DNA of 64,000 nt from Bacillota bacterium (GCA_023388995.1 JAEWFD010000026.1:1-64000), one strand, 5' to 3'. Positions 1-8,098 are shown, counted from the first letter of the stretch. Numbers and translations: made by a program. Notes: generated from the letters alone by a model not told the origin.

Positions 1-119
1 CCTCCGACTTCCTTTGGTACCTCCCTCACGGGTAAGCCCTTGTCTTCAGCTAGTGGTTGGTAGTTATCGACCCCCACAGTGGACTTTCACCACCTAGATA
101 TATGCCATGCCCGGCACAC
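1..119 (-). mobile_element. Group II intron, 5' end (class C-like, cut by window edge)
   Basis: Read on the minus strand the element begins at 119 with GTGTGCCGGGCATGG and continues with GGTGGTGAAAGTCCAC, then AAGGGC and, close to the edge, AAGGAAGTCGGAGG. This is the layout of domain I of bacterial group IIC introns (GUGUGCCCGGCAUGGG, GGUGA-AGUCC, AAGGG, GAAGGAAGCGGA), recalled from the known class C structure. The start lies two bases after the U-tract of the terminator at 122-162, which is the insertion preference known for class C introns. The remaining domains and any reverse transcriptase would lie left of position 1 and cannot be seen. Confidence 0.85.
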
Positions 120-121
120 TG

Positions 122-162
122 AAAAAAAGGAATGACCCATGCTCCCACATGTCATTCCTTTT
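122..162 (-). terminator. Intrinsic terminator of the GGDEF/EAL gene, intron target
   Basis: On the minus strand a 12-bp stem (AAAAGGAATGAC pairing with GTCATTCCTTTT) is closed by a loop of about 14 nt and runs into seven U residues. The stem starts 3 nt after the stop codon of the 166-3093 gene. The group II intron begins just after the U-tract. Confidence 0.9.
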
Positions 163-165
163 ACG

Positions 166-3093
166 TTACGCTGCAGCAGGCTCTCGGCCCATCTGATAAC
201 GCTCGGTCTCTATATTGAGCTCCTCAGCAGGATATGGCCTGCTGAATAAATAGCCTTGCACATAATCGCAATCGCAGCTTTGCAATTGCATAAACTGGTC
301 AATTCGTTCCACACCTTCCGCAATCACCTTCATATCCAAGCTATGAATAAAGGCAATCAGATTCTTCATGGTGCTATTCCCATTCAGCAAGAACTTATCA
401 CAAAGTGATTTATCCAACTTGATAATATCCAGAGGAACGCTTGGCAAATAGTGGATTGTGGAATAGCCGGTGCCAAAATCATCCAAAGAAAGGCTGACAC
501 CTACTTCTTTTAGCTTGGTTAAGAACGCAAACGTTTCCTCATTCTTTTCAAACAAGACACTCTCTGTAATCTCTATTTCGATCGCTTTGGCATCAATGTT
601 GTAGGATGCAAGCTGCTCCTCCAAGTATGCAATATATCCGGTGTCATGCAACTGTACTCCCGAAAAGTTCAAGCTGATCATTTTATGCAAGCCATCTTGC
701 TTCCACTGTGCCAGCTGGGCAATTGCCTTCCTGGTCACCAGTCTTCCGATCTCAATGATCAGACCGGTATCTTCGGCGACTTTCACAAATTTCATCGGCG
801 GAATATGGAAATTGGTCAGACGGAGCAATGCCTCGTATCCTTCCACCTTTCCATTTTGAGCCCGCACAATTGGCTGATAGACTAAGTGAAAGCCATCATT
901 CACAATCGCATCACGTAAAATAGCCTCAATTTCTGCTTGTTCCTGTACTTCCAGTTTCATTTCATCGCTATAATAAAGGGACTTGTTTTTGCCTGTCCGT
1001 TTTGCACGATACAATGCTGTATCGGCATTCATAATCATCTCGTCAATGCCCTGGCCATCCTTTGGATACAAACTGATGCCGATGGTAAACTGCACATAAA
1101 TTGCTTGTTTCTGCAATTGGAATGGCTTTGAAAGTTCTGTTCTGACGGTTCTTACTATTTCATCCACAAATGATGGTTGATCAGAATGAATCAGCATCAA
1201 AAATTCATCACCGCCAAAACGCGAAACAAACAAATACTCCTGCTCCAGTGTTGCCAGGCGACTGGCAATTTCCTGCAATAACAAGTCTCCATAGCTATGC
1301 CCTAATGTATCATTGATCGTCTTGAAGTTGTCCACATCCAGAAGCAGCACGGCACATGCTTCCTTCATCTTTATTTTTGTTTGCAAAAGCTGCTGGTATT
1401 GTCTGCGGTTTGGCAGATTTGTTAAGGCATCATGGAATGCAAGATGGGCAATATGTGCCTCCTGCTCTTTGTTTTTTGTGGTATCAATCATCATCCCGTG
1501 AATCATCTTCTGATTCCCTTTTAAGTCCACAATATATTTCCCTTTGACACGAACCCACTTCTTTTTGCCATTTGTCAGGCAAATCGCACATTGCAAGTCA
1601 ATTTCTTCTAAAATACCATCGCGATGATCACGAAATACTTGATAGACTCGGTTTCGGTCTTCTTCCTGGACATATCGCTCTACCAGTTCAAATGGATCAC
1701 AAATATGCTCTGCTGCTTCTTCCACCAGATTGGAGATGCTTCTGGAAAGAAACAATGTTTTTCCATCCATGGACAGCTGCCAAACTGCACTATCCGTGTT
1801 CTCAATCGCCATCTCAAATTTCTGATTCAACAGCTCGATTTCATCCATGCGTTCTTGGATCGTTGCATACTGACTCCGGATTTCTTCTTCCGTAACAGCA
1901 AGTTCATCATGTGCTTGGCCCAGTTTTTCCAAGCTTTCTTTGAGCGATGAAGCCATCTTCTTTTTCTTCACATTATCACGTATCAGGATAAGAAAGATCA
2001 ATCCCAAGCCGACTAAGATGACCAAGAAACGGTTGATCAAATTTTTATTTTCCTCATAAAAGGTTAACTCTTTATTGATTAATATCGCATCTGCCGGCAC
2101 AAGATCCATCGGAATACCGAATTCCTGCAATTTTTTATAATCAAACACATATTGGGTCGGACTTGTGAAGCGTACGGGCAAGTCTTTCAAAGATTTGCCG
2201 CTCAGCAGATCAACAGCCATTTGCGCCGCTATTTTTCCCGATTCTTTGTAGGAAACCATTTTGCCGCCAAGCAACCCTTGGCCGATGCCGCCGATACTTA
2301 AGCGGTATACCGGGATTTTGGCTGCTTCGTTCAAAAGTTCTACACTTTCTTCAATTGTTTTCTGACTGCCCGTGCTGTCTTGAAACATAGTCAGGTAAAG
2401 CAAAACCGTTTCTTCTCCCAGAATAGAAACAAGATAGCGCATTTCATCATACGTATACTCTCCGGAATTCAAGACACTAAACTCAATGCCGGGAAATTGC
2501 CGTTCAACAGAAAAAAACTGTGCTTGATCCCCTTTTCCCGTTAAGGTATTGTCCACAATACCAATGACTCGTTTTGCTTTCGGTTGGAAGCGAAGTGCCA
2601 GCATGATCAATTCTGCATAAGGAGCCGCTTCCACAACACCTGTAAAATACCCTGAATCTCCCGCCTTAGTGGCTCGTTCCATACTGTTGATTCCTAAAAA
2701 GACGACTGGAATATTCAAAAAGAAATCAGTGCGGTAGTCCATCGCAAACTGAAGGGCAGCATCATCTCCTACAATAACGGCATCAAACGGTGCCTGATTA
2801 TTCAGTTTATATTGCAATACCTGATAAAACAATGCAATATTTTCCGAAGTATCAAAACGCCTCATATCCATAAATTCCATCCGCAAATCAATATCCTTGG
2901 CATCCAATACTTCCCGAATACCGGCGATTTGGTCAGGAACTGTTTCAAAATCCTGCGCATAAGAACTGATAAACAAGATCTTTTTTCGCTCTCTTGCTGC
3001 TGCAGGCAGAGCAAACATCCCCCAAATTAAAGCTACGATGGTGACTATCATCACAATATTTCTCTTATACACAATATCACCCGACCCAATCAT
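166..3093 (-). CDS. Sensor diguanylate cyclase/phosphodiesterase (ABC_sub_bind-PAS-GGDEF-EAL)
   Basis: A 975-residue membrane protein predicted to make and/or break cyclic di-GMP. Order: signal anchor (about 10-33), extracytoplasmic domain resembling ABC-type substrate-binding proteins (37-335), transmembrane helix (353-372), coiled coil (375-430), PAS-like domain (430-545), GGDEF domain with intact GGDEF at 627-631 and EAL domain with EAL at 754-756, EITES, DDFGTGYS at 871 and a conserved IAEGVE. Both active sites look complete; no RxxD inhibitory site precedes GGDEF. The ATG has AGGA 7 nt upstream and TATAAT just before that, so the leader is short. It is monocistronic, with a terminator carrying an intron. 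The ligand is unknown. Whether both activities operate cannot be told from sequence. Confidence 0.9.
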   Translation of the reverse strand: MIGSGDIVYKRNIVMIVTIVALIWGMFALPAAARERKKILFISSYAQDFETVPDQIAGIREVLDAKDIDLRMEFMDMRRFDTSENIALFYQVLQYKLNNQAPFDAVIVGDDAALQFAMDYRTDFFLNIPVVFLGINSMERATKAGDSGYFTGVVEAAPYAELIMLALRFQPKAKRVIGIVDNTLTGKGDQAQFFSVERQFPGIEFSVLNSGEYTYDEMRYLVSILGEETVLLYLTMFQDSTGSQKTIEESVELLNEAAKIPVYRLSIGGIGQGLLGGKMVSYKESGKIAAQMAVDLLSGKSLKDLPVRFTSPTQYVFDYKKLQEFGIPMDLVPADAILINKELTFYEENKNLINRFLVILVGLGLIFLILIRDNVKKKKMASSLKESLEKLGQAHDELAVTEEEIRSQYATIQERMDEIELLNQKFEMAIENTDSAVWQLSMDGKTLFLSRSISNLVEEAAEHICDPFELVERYVQEEDRNRVYQVFRDHRDGILEEIDLQCAICLTNGKKKWVRVKGKYIVDLKGNQKMIHGMMIDTTKNKEQEAHIAHLAFHDALTNLPNRRQYQQLLQTKIKMKEACAVLLLDVDNFKTINDTLGHSYGDLLLQEIASRLATLEQEYLFVSRFGGDEFLMLIHSDQPSFVDEIVRTVRTELSKPFQLQKQAIYVQFTIGISLYPKDGQGIDEMIMNADTALYRAKRTGKNKSLYYSDEMKLEVQEQAEIEAILRDAIVNDGFHLVYQPIVRAQNGKVEGYEALLRLTNFHIPPMKFVKVAEDTGLIIEIGRLVTRKAIAQLAQWKQDGLHKMISLNFSGVQLHDTGYIAYLEEQLASYNIDAKAIEIEITESVLFEKNEETFAFLTKLKEVGVSLSLDDFGTGYSTIHYLPSVPLDIIKLDKSLCDKFLLNGNSTMKNLIAFIHSLDMKVIAEGVERIDQFMQLQSCDCDYVQGYLFSRPYPAEELNIETERYQMGREPAAA

Positions 3094-3160
3094 TCTTATT
3101 TCCTATTATACATTACAATTAGTTGCTTGCATTGCTTTTTTCAGAAAAATATGGAAAAAA

Positions 3161-3192
3161 GAAAAAAGCGACTTGGCTGGAATCGCTTTTTC
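3161..3192 (-). terminator. Intrinsic terminator after sodA
   Basis: Minus-strand stem AAAAAGCGA / TCGCTTTTT with an 11-nt loop, then TTTTTTCTTTTTT. It lies 36 nt past the sodA stop. The A-rich left arm could also act on the opposite strand. Confidence 0.85.
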
Positions 3193-3227
3193 TCGAAAGG
3201 AAGGACTATTTTATACAAGATTTAATG

Positions 3228-3845
3228 TTATTGCACTAAATCGGAATATACTTGACTTGCTTTTTCCCAATCAACAATGTGGAAATATTGGTCTACATAA
3301 TCCGCACGTTTGTTTTGGTACTTTAAATAATAGGCATGTTCCCAAACATCGATAAGGATGATTGGCTTTAATCCAACAGATAATACATTGTCCTGATTGG
3401 CAGTTGACAAGATCACAAGATTTTTCTTATCATCTACTGCTAACCAAGCCCAGCCGGATCCAAAGCGACCCAATGCTGCTTTCTTGAATTCTGCTTTGAA
3501 GTTATCAAAGCTTCCGTAAGTTTTCTCAATGGCAGCTGCCAATGCTCCCTCCGGAGCTTGTTTGCCATTTGCAGCCAGATGGGCGAAGAACCAGTTGTGA
3601 TTCAAGACGCCGCCTGCATTGTTGCGAACACCGGTACGAATTGCTTCCGGCAATTGCTCCAAGTTCTCTGCAATCTTTTCAAGCGACCAAGACTGAAATT
3701 CAGAATGGTCTTTCAGCAGGTTATTTAGGTTATCTACATATGTCTTGACATGACGTCCATGGTGAATTTCCATGGTTAGTGTATCGATATATGGTTCTAA
3801 TGCATCATAAGCATATGGCAGAGGTGTTAATTCAAAGTTACTCAT
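3228..3845 (-). CDS. sodA: Superoxide dismutase, Fe/Mn family
   Basis: A 205-residue cytoplasmic superoxide dismutase converting superoxide to peroxide and oxygen. The N-terminus follows the family pattern (LPYAYDALEPYID). Metal ligands visible are the first His of MEIHHGRHVKTYV (His28), the His of GGVLNHNWF, and Asp and His of IDVWEHAYYLKY. The open frame extends 34 codons upstream, but the ATG at 3845 has AAGGAG 8 nt before it and gives the family length, so I start there. The gene stands alone with its own promoter, an inverted repeat at the predicted transcription start, and a terminator. The metal (Mn or Fe) cannot be decided by eye. Confidence 0.97.
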   Translation of the reverse strand: MSNFELTPLPYAYDALEPYIDTLTMEIHHGRHVKTYVDNLNNLLKDHSEFQSWSLEKIAENLEQLPEAIRTGVRNNAGGVLNHNWFFAHLAANGKQAPEGALAAAIEKTYGSFDNFKAEFKKAALGRFGSGWAWLAVDDKKNLVILSTANQDNVLSVGLKPIILIDVWEHAYYLKYQNKRADYVDQYFHIVDWEKASQVYSDLVQ

Positions 3846-3877
3846 AGCATGTTCTCCTTTATGTTTCGTTTCGTATA

Positions 3878-3932
3878 AGTTAGCGTTGTCTAACTTTGAT
3901 ACTATACTACCATAGCTTATAGAAATGCTCAA
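3878..3932 (-). promoter_or_regulatory. sodA promoter with inverted repeat at the start site
   Basis: Minus strand: -35 TTGAGC (3927-3932), 17-bp spacer, -10 TAGTAT (3904-3909). Directly downstream lies AGTTAG-N6-CTAACT (3878-3895), covering about +1 to +18. Its position suits a repressor operator or a 5' hairpin; the regulator is unknown. Confidence 0.6.
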
Positions 3933-3970
3933 CTCAAATGCTCGCAAATTATGAATCTTTTTTATTCTGC

Positions 3971-4696
3971 TTATGCATCCAGCAAATCACGCACCAAATG
4001 ATAATCTACAGCCAGATAACAGCTTTGATATGGCTTATCCAGCATTGCATACGAAACATTGGCAACAGTAGATGAATCCGTGCAGTAGGTCTTGCAAGAG
4101 CTGTGTATTTGTTTGATACCAGTATATTCCCGCAGTTCTCTTACATTATATGCAGTAATGCCGCCTCCTGCTAAAACTTCAATTTGCTCTCCGTATTGCT
4201 TTTGCAATTCCCGCAGCAATTCCTTTCCGGCCATTGCAGTTGCTCTTTGACCGCTGGTCAAGACACGATCGACACGCAATGCAATGAGCTGCTTGATTCC
4301 CAAATGCGGATCAGCTACCTGATCAAAGGCACGATGAAACACTGCTGTTTTTTGATAGGAATGAATTAAATCCGTCATTCGCTTAGTTGGTTCATAGGAG
4401 ATGGAAAGATCAGAATCCAGAAAGCCAAAAGCAATTCCATCAGCTCCCGCCTCCAGAAGCTGCTTTGCTTCTTCCATCATCAATAATTGTTCTGTACTGG
4501 AATAGACAAACCCTGCCCCTCGCGGACGAACCATGGCAATGACTTCCAGATTCGTCTGTGCTTTTACTTGCTGAAGACAGGCGATGCTTGGTGTAAGTCC
4601 GCCTGCTTCCAAGGCGCTGTTGAGCTCAATCCGAACTGCTTTTGCGGCAGATGCAACCAAGGCATCTGCTACACTTCCGCAACAAATTTCAATCAT
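3971..4696 (-). CDS. cutC: CutC family protein
   Basis: A 241-residue TIM-barrel protein of the CutC family. Start MIEICCGSVADALVA, the motif ELNSALEAGGLTPS, MVRPRGAGFVYS and the HRAFDQ/LTSGQ segments are typical. The ATG at 4696 has AAGGAG 7 nt before it; the longer frame upstream lacks such a site. It starts 11 nt after the stop of the glycosylasparaginase gene, whose stop codon overlaps this ribosome-binding site, so the two are probably co-transcribed and coupled. The family was named for copper tolerance in E. coli, but its biochemical role is unsettled, so no firm function is claimed. Confidence 0.92.
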   Translation of the reverse strand: MIEICCGSVADALVASAAKAVRIELNSALEAGGLTPSIACLQQVKAQTNLEVIAMVRPRGAGFVYSSTEQLLMMEEAKQLLEAGADGIAFGFLDSDLSISYEPTKRMTDLIHSYQKTAVFHRAFDQVADPHLGIKQLIALRVDRVLTSGQRATAMAGKELLRELQKQYGEQIEVLAGGGITAYNVRELREYTGIKQIHSSCKTYCTDSSTVANVSYAMLDKPYQSCYLAVDYHLVRDLLDA

Positions 4697-4707
4697 GGTC
4701 TTTCTCC

Positions 4708-5664
4708 TTAGTATGTGACTAGATCTGCTTGCTTTTGGCATAGATAATGATCCAGCCAGGCTTGGTCTGCTTTTTGATGTGTGCATGTTCCGTCTGCATG
4801 TCTAGTGCATAAGTAAACTGTTGGTTCTTTTGTTTCTGTTGCTACCACAAAAGAAAACTGGGCAATGGTACTTGCCGCTCCCCATTCTCCGGCAGCATTC
4901 ATTGCAATTACGCTCATGTCGCCAACTTCTGTGCGATGCTTTTTCAAGCGGGCTGTAAGATACGCAATCGTTTGTTCGCAGGCTTGCTGCGGATGCATTC
5001 CCTCGCGCATCAAGCGGATAATTTCATAGGATGGACATCCTTTCATCAAATCTTCTCCCAAACCTGTTGCGGTAGCACCGCCAATTTCGCTATCGACATA
5101 GAATCCCGATCCGATGAGCGGCGAATCGCCCAAGCGCCCCGGATGTTTCATAAATAGCCCCGAGGTTGAAGTGCCGGAAGTCATGGAACTTCGTTGATCT
5201 AACGCCACCATTCCTACCGTATCATGGCCAATGTATGGCTTAAGTTCCTCTTGCTTCTTGTGCAGCTGCTCCCGATATTGCCTTTTTGCCTCTTCTGTGA
5301 GCATATTTTTTCTGGGAAACCCTTGCTTCTGGGCAAATGCTTCTGCACCGCATCCTACCAAGAAGTTATTCACAGAATAGGTGCTCAATTCTTTTGCGAT
5401 CAAAATTGGATTCGGAAAATCCTGCAATGCACCCACACAGCCAACTTGCATGGTATCTCCATCCATATAAGCAGCATCCAGTTCCACCTGCATCTGCACA
5501 TTTGGCAAAGCACCATATCCCACTGATTTATAATGCGGACAATCTTCTGTCATGGCAATGGCATGAACCATTGCCTGCCCTGCTGTTTCACCTGCTTCTA
5601 ATTGAGCGGCTGCTTCTTCGACACCTTCCAGTGCCATCCGCCACGTTGCAATGATACCCCACAT
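4708..5664 (-). CDS. N4-(beta-N-acetylglucosaminyl)-L-asparaginase (Ntn hydrolase)
   Basis: A 318-residue homologue of glycosylasparaginase, which cleaves the GlcNAc-asparagine bond of glycopeptides. The precursor processes itself before the nucleophile Thr149 in IGHDTVGMVALD. Substrate-site segments KHPGRLGDSPLIGSG and GGATATGLGEDLMK follow as in the family. No signal peptide is seen, so it should be cytoplasmic, acting on imported glyco-amino acids. The ATG has AAGGAG 8 nt before it. It is first in a pair with cutC. A TATAAT at 5689-5694 just after an intrinsic terminator could be its own promoter; the structured RNA ahead of it may otherwise control it. Confidence 0.9.
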   Translation of the reverse strand: MWGIIATWRMALEGVEEAAAQLEAGETAGQAMVHAIAMTEDCPHYKSVGYGALPNVQMQVELDAAYMDGDTMQVGCVGALQDFPNPILIAKELSTYSVNNFLVGCGAEAFAQKQGFPRKNMLTEEAKRQYREQLHKKQEELKPYIGHDTVGMVALDQRSSMTSGTSTSGLFMKHPGRLGDSPLIGSGFYVDSEIGGATATGLGEDLMKGCPSYEIIRLMREGMHPQQACEQTIAYLTARLKKHRTEVGDMSVIAMNAAGEWGAASTIAQFSFVVATETKEPTVYLCTRHADGTCTHQKADQAWLDHYLCQKQADLVTY

Positions 5665-5698
5665 ATCGTTTCTCCTTTTTTTGCGATCATTATATCAT

Positions 5699-5725
5699 GA
5701 AAAAACTTCCAGTTACCGGAAGTTG
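5699..5725 (-). terminator. Intrinsic terminator of the leader or small RNA
   Basis: Minus strand AACTTCC-ggtaact-GGAAGTT followed by TTTTTT. It ends about 35 nt before the glycosylasparaginase start codon, either as an attenuator or as the end of a separate small RNA. Confidence 0.85.
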
Positions 5726-5796
5726 CTTGCTACAGTCTTTTGAAATGGTGTTGTTCTGCCTGAATGCTACGATTTCTAGCTCTAAAAGCAAGAAAA
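5726..5796 (-). ncRNA. Structured leader or small RNA with Cas9 repeat/anti-repeat resemblance
   Basis: The minus strand contains CTTGCTTTTAGAGCTAG, a small hairpin GCTA-gaaatcg-TAGC, and downstream CCATTTCAAAAG and TGTAGCAAG. The outer CTTGCT pairs with AGCAAG. TTTTAGAGCTA is identical to the 5' core of many type II-A CRISPR repeats, and the downstream part resembles the matching tracrRNA anti-repeat. There is only one copy, no spacer and no cas gene in the window. It is followed at once by an intrinsic terminator. I call it a structured RNA of unknown function; the CRISPR resemblance may be chance or a relic. Confidence 0.4.
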
Positions 5797-5872
5797 AAGT
5801 CTATTGTAATATATCATATCCTGTATTTATCACACATTAGTACAGTCTGATACTACAACAGGTTATGCTTAG

Positions 5873-6133
5873 ATTTACATCAGAATTAAAATTATTTGTG
5901 ATTCCACTTTTGATTCTGTCTATTTGCGAGCTATGGCTAGTAAACCATATGTTCGAACTGCAAAAGTGAATGGACAAGTCATTGGTAAAGTCGCTGCAGG
6001 TAGTAGAATTGAACTAATTGCTATTAGGACGACACATGAAAGCGATGGATATCAGTGTGCTCGAGTAAGCTATAATGGACAAACTGGATTTGTATAGATT
6101 GATCCTGTGGGATTTAACCAATTAGAATTTTAA
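5873..6133 (+). pseudogene. SH3b-domain fragment with in-frame stop
   Basis: After an in-frame TAG at 5870 the plus strand encodes VYLRAMASKPYVRTAKVNG, then GKVAAGSRIELIAI, DGYQCARVSYNGQTGFV, TAG (6095-6097), IDPVGFNQLEF and TAA. This is the bacterial SH3 (SH3b) domain that ends many cell-wall hydrolases; the TAG stands where these domains usually have Trp. No start codon with a ribosome-binding site and no catalytic domain precede it. It is best read as the decayed 3' end of a wall hydrolase, possibly of phage origin, though no phage genes are nearby. Confidence 0.7.
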
Positions 6134-6134
6134 T

Positions 6135-6160
6135 AAAAAAGGGGACAATTATTCCCCTTC
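6135..6160 (-). terminator. Terminator of the small lipoprotein gene
   Basis: Minus strand AAGGGG-aataattgt-CCCCTT running into TTTTTT. The loop contains the stop codon of the 6149-6661 gene. On the plus strand it is followed by TTCTTTTTC and could serve the SH3b relic too. Confidence 0.75.
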
Positions 6161-6661
6161 TTTTTCTAAAGAACATTTATAAATCTCTTTTGATGTTTCA
6201 TCAAATTCATCAAGTTTTTCACCCGTCGGAATTTGTTCCAAAAACCAAATACCATCAAGAAATAGATATTCGCCTTCAACAATTGGATAAGTATTTCTTA
6301 AACTAAAAACATAAAGAGTATCATTTTTATATTTAAAAAAATAGGGAAATGGTCCACTTGTGCCATCAAATCGTCCTTCTTCTGGTTCTGTAAATAATTG
6401 ATAAGATTCTTCACCCATTTTTATTATTTCATTTTTTTTGGTAACTTGTAATTCTAATTTCTCATCCTTAACATTATAAAAATAATCAAATCTTTCATAT
6501 TGATCATCCATAAGTTTTATAATTGAGTATCTGTAATCATTCTTTGTATTATCATCATACGATTCTAAACATCTATACGTTCCGTTATAATCATTTTCTC
6601 TATGGGAGACGGTGCATCCCATTAAACATATAAAGATGAAAAACAAAATTATTTTTTTCAT
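6149..6661 (-). CDS. Small lipoprotein of unknown function
   Basis: A 170-residue protein with a lipoprotein signal peptide: MKKIILFFIFICLMGC, cleavage before Cys16 in LMGC. The mature part is polar, rich in Asp, Glu, Tyr and Lys, with no motif I recognise. Two ATGs lie close together; the one at 6661 is 8 nt from AGGAG, whereas the one at 6667 is only 2 nt away, so the former is used. The gene is clearly more AT-rich than its neighbours and sits beside an SH3b relic, suggesting the whole 5.8-7.0 kb patch was acquired. Function unknown. Confidence 0.75.
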   Translation of the reverse strand: MKKIILFFIFICLMGCTVSHRENDYNGTYRCLESYDDNTKNDYRYSIIKLMDDQYERFDYFYNVKDEKLELQVTKKNEIIKMGEESYQLFTEPEEGRFDGTSGPFPYFFKYKNDTLYVFSLRNTYPIVEGEYLFLDGIWFLEQIPTGEKLDEFDETSKEIYKCSLEKEGE

Positions 6662-7043
6662 TTTCATCTCTCCTGATTTATTCAGTTCCATTGTACTCCC
6701 TTCAAAAAATTTCTTTGTTTATTTTTTGCAACTATGAATTCACTTACCTCGATCTGCAGCCGATTTACCTTGTTGGGCAAGCAGATTCAGCTTCAACCAT
6801 CTTTCGCAAGTTTTCGAGTTAAGTACAGACAATATATACTAGACTTCTTTTCTTTTATTTCAAGGTTATTGATGTATCTTTCTTTTTAAAACTGCTACAT
6901 TAGGGTTTTATCCTAATTGAAATGATATTAAGTAAGTGCTAAATAAAATAACTTTCAAATTTTAATTCTTAAATCAGGCAATGTGAATGATTTTTTATAT
7001 GCTTACGTCTTTCCTTACTTTAAGTAAGACTACGAAAAACCTG
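6662..7043. other. AT-rich intergenic stretch, no gene seen
   Basis: About 380 bp of AT-rich sequence between the lipoprotein gene and acpS. I find no credible reading frame with a ribosome-binding site, no tRNA and no clear hairpin. The promoter of the lipoprotein gene should lie at the left end, but no consensus pair stands out. Confidence 0.5.
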
Positions 7044-7379
7044 CTATTCTTTCTGTTCGCAAACAGCATATGCAATGGCATACTCTTTTTCATGCGCAAT
7101 GCTTAAATGAATCTGATAGCCGTCTATCATGCAAACAGGTTTATCCTGCTTTGCCGTAATTTCTATTTGCGAGATCACCAGCTTACATTGCGGCAATGCT
7201 TTATATACTGCCTCTTTCGCCGCAAAGCGACCTGCCAGCCATTCCGCTTGACGACTAGCCGGCAGCAATTTAAACTGCTGGTATTCCTGATCAGTCAAAA
7301 TCCGCTGTGCAAGACCTTTCGCAAGCAGTTCATCAATTCGTTTGATCTCTACAATATCACAGCCAACTCCAACAATCAT
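7044..7379 (-). CDS. acpS: Holo-[acyl-carrier-protein] synthase
   Basis: A 111-residue AcpS that transfers 4'-phosphopantetheine from CoA to Ser34 of the acyl carrier protein encoded at 18023-18250. Mg-binding Asp8 in GVGCDIVEI and Glu56 in RFAAKEAVYKAL are present, and the C-terminal LSIAHEKEYAIAYAV strand fits. The ATG at 7379 has a weak AGGTG about 6 nt upstream; the longer frame begins at a TTG without a site. It lies just beyond the fatty-acid operon on the same strand, separated from it by a lipoprotein gene. Confidence 0.95.
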   Translation of the reverse strand: MIVGVGCDIVEIKRIDELLAKGLAQRILTDQEYQQFKLLPASRQAEWLAGRFAAKEAVYKALPQCKLVISQIEITAKQDKPVCMIDGYQIHLSIAHEKEYAIAYAVCEQKE

Positions 7380-7474
7380 AGCACACCTGCTTTCCTGCAA
7401 TCATTTTTATATATTATTATAGTTCTACAACGTTAGAATCATAGTATCTTGTATGGCAACTCCACACACTGTTT

Positions 7475-8077
7475 TTATTTTGCTGCCTGCAATTCAACCA
7501 AAATCATAAATCCTTCTTTGGAGAGTTGTTTGCGCAGTAACTTCCAGTCTAGTTTCTCTTTTGAGAATGATACAAAAGACGAAAATTCGTCTTGTTTTGC
7601 TGTAACATCAAATATAGCAGAAGCAATGGCAAAGGATGCTTTGCGTGGCAACGCCAGCATAGAATCCGCTAATCCAGTATAATCTATTCTTTGCAGAATT
7701 TGATTGTCCAGCTGATAGTTTGGATCTTTTTTGAATTGATAGGATTCAAGAATTATATTGTTCTCATGTACTGCCACAAAGACATCATCCATAAAAGCAA
7801 TGACAGACAAACGCTGCTGATTTCCTTCCGCAATACTTGTTTCATATAAACGCTTTGTCTTCTTATTTGGCTGAACAAGTGTCACAATGAGTTTCAATTT
7901 GCCTGAATTGGGCAATTCATAGTGATATTGGGATACCCCGGGATTAATCTCTTTGGCTTCAATACCCGCAAGTATATCATAATTAAGCTCCGAATAAGGT
8001 TTGATTTGAATCGGGTTTTCTTTCCGGCATGCTGACAGCATACCGATTAGTATCAATAACGATATTATTTTCTTCAA
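7475..8077 (-). CDS. Lipoprotein of unknown function
   Basis: A 200-residue protein with signal peptide MKKIISLLILIGMLSAC and lipobox LSAC, so the mature protein starts at Cys17 and should be anchored outside the membrane. The rest is a mixed alpha/beta sequence without a motif I recognise. The start is TTG at 8075-8077, chosen because AAGGAGG lies 7 nt before it and it leads straight into the signal peptide. A good promoter (8099-8127) precedes it, and it may carry on into acpS. Function unknown. Confidence 0.8.
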   Translation of the reverse strand: MKKIISLLILIGMLSACRKENPIQIKPYSELNYDILAGIEAKEINPGVSQYHYELPNSGKLKLIVTLVQPNKKTKRLYETSIAEGNQQRLSVIAFMDDVFVAVHENNIILESYQFKKDPNYQLDNQILQRIDYTGLADSMLALPRKASFAIASAIFDVTAKQDEFSSFVSFSKEKLDWKLLRKQLSKEGFMILVELQAAK

Positions 8078-8098
8078 GTCAATCCTCCTTTTTCTATC

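Noticed and set aside
5749..5784. CRISPR array
   Set aside because: Only one repeat-like unit with an 11-nt exact core; no second repeat, spacer or cas gene in the window. Reported as a resemblance only.
5873..6133. Prophage
   Set aside because: A single SH3b fragment is not enough; no integrase, capsid, tail or holin gene lies nearby.
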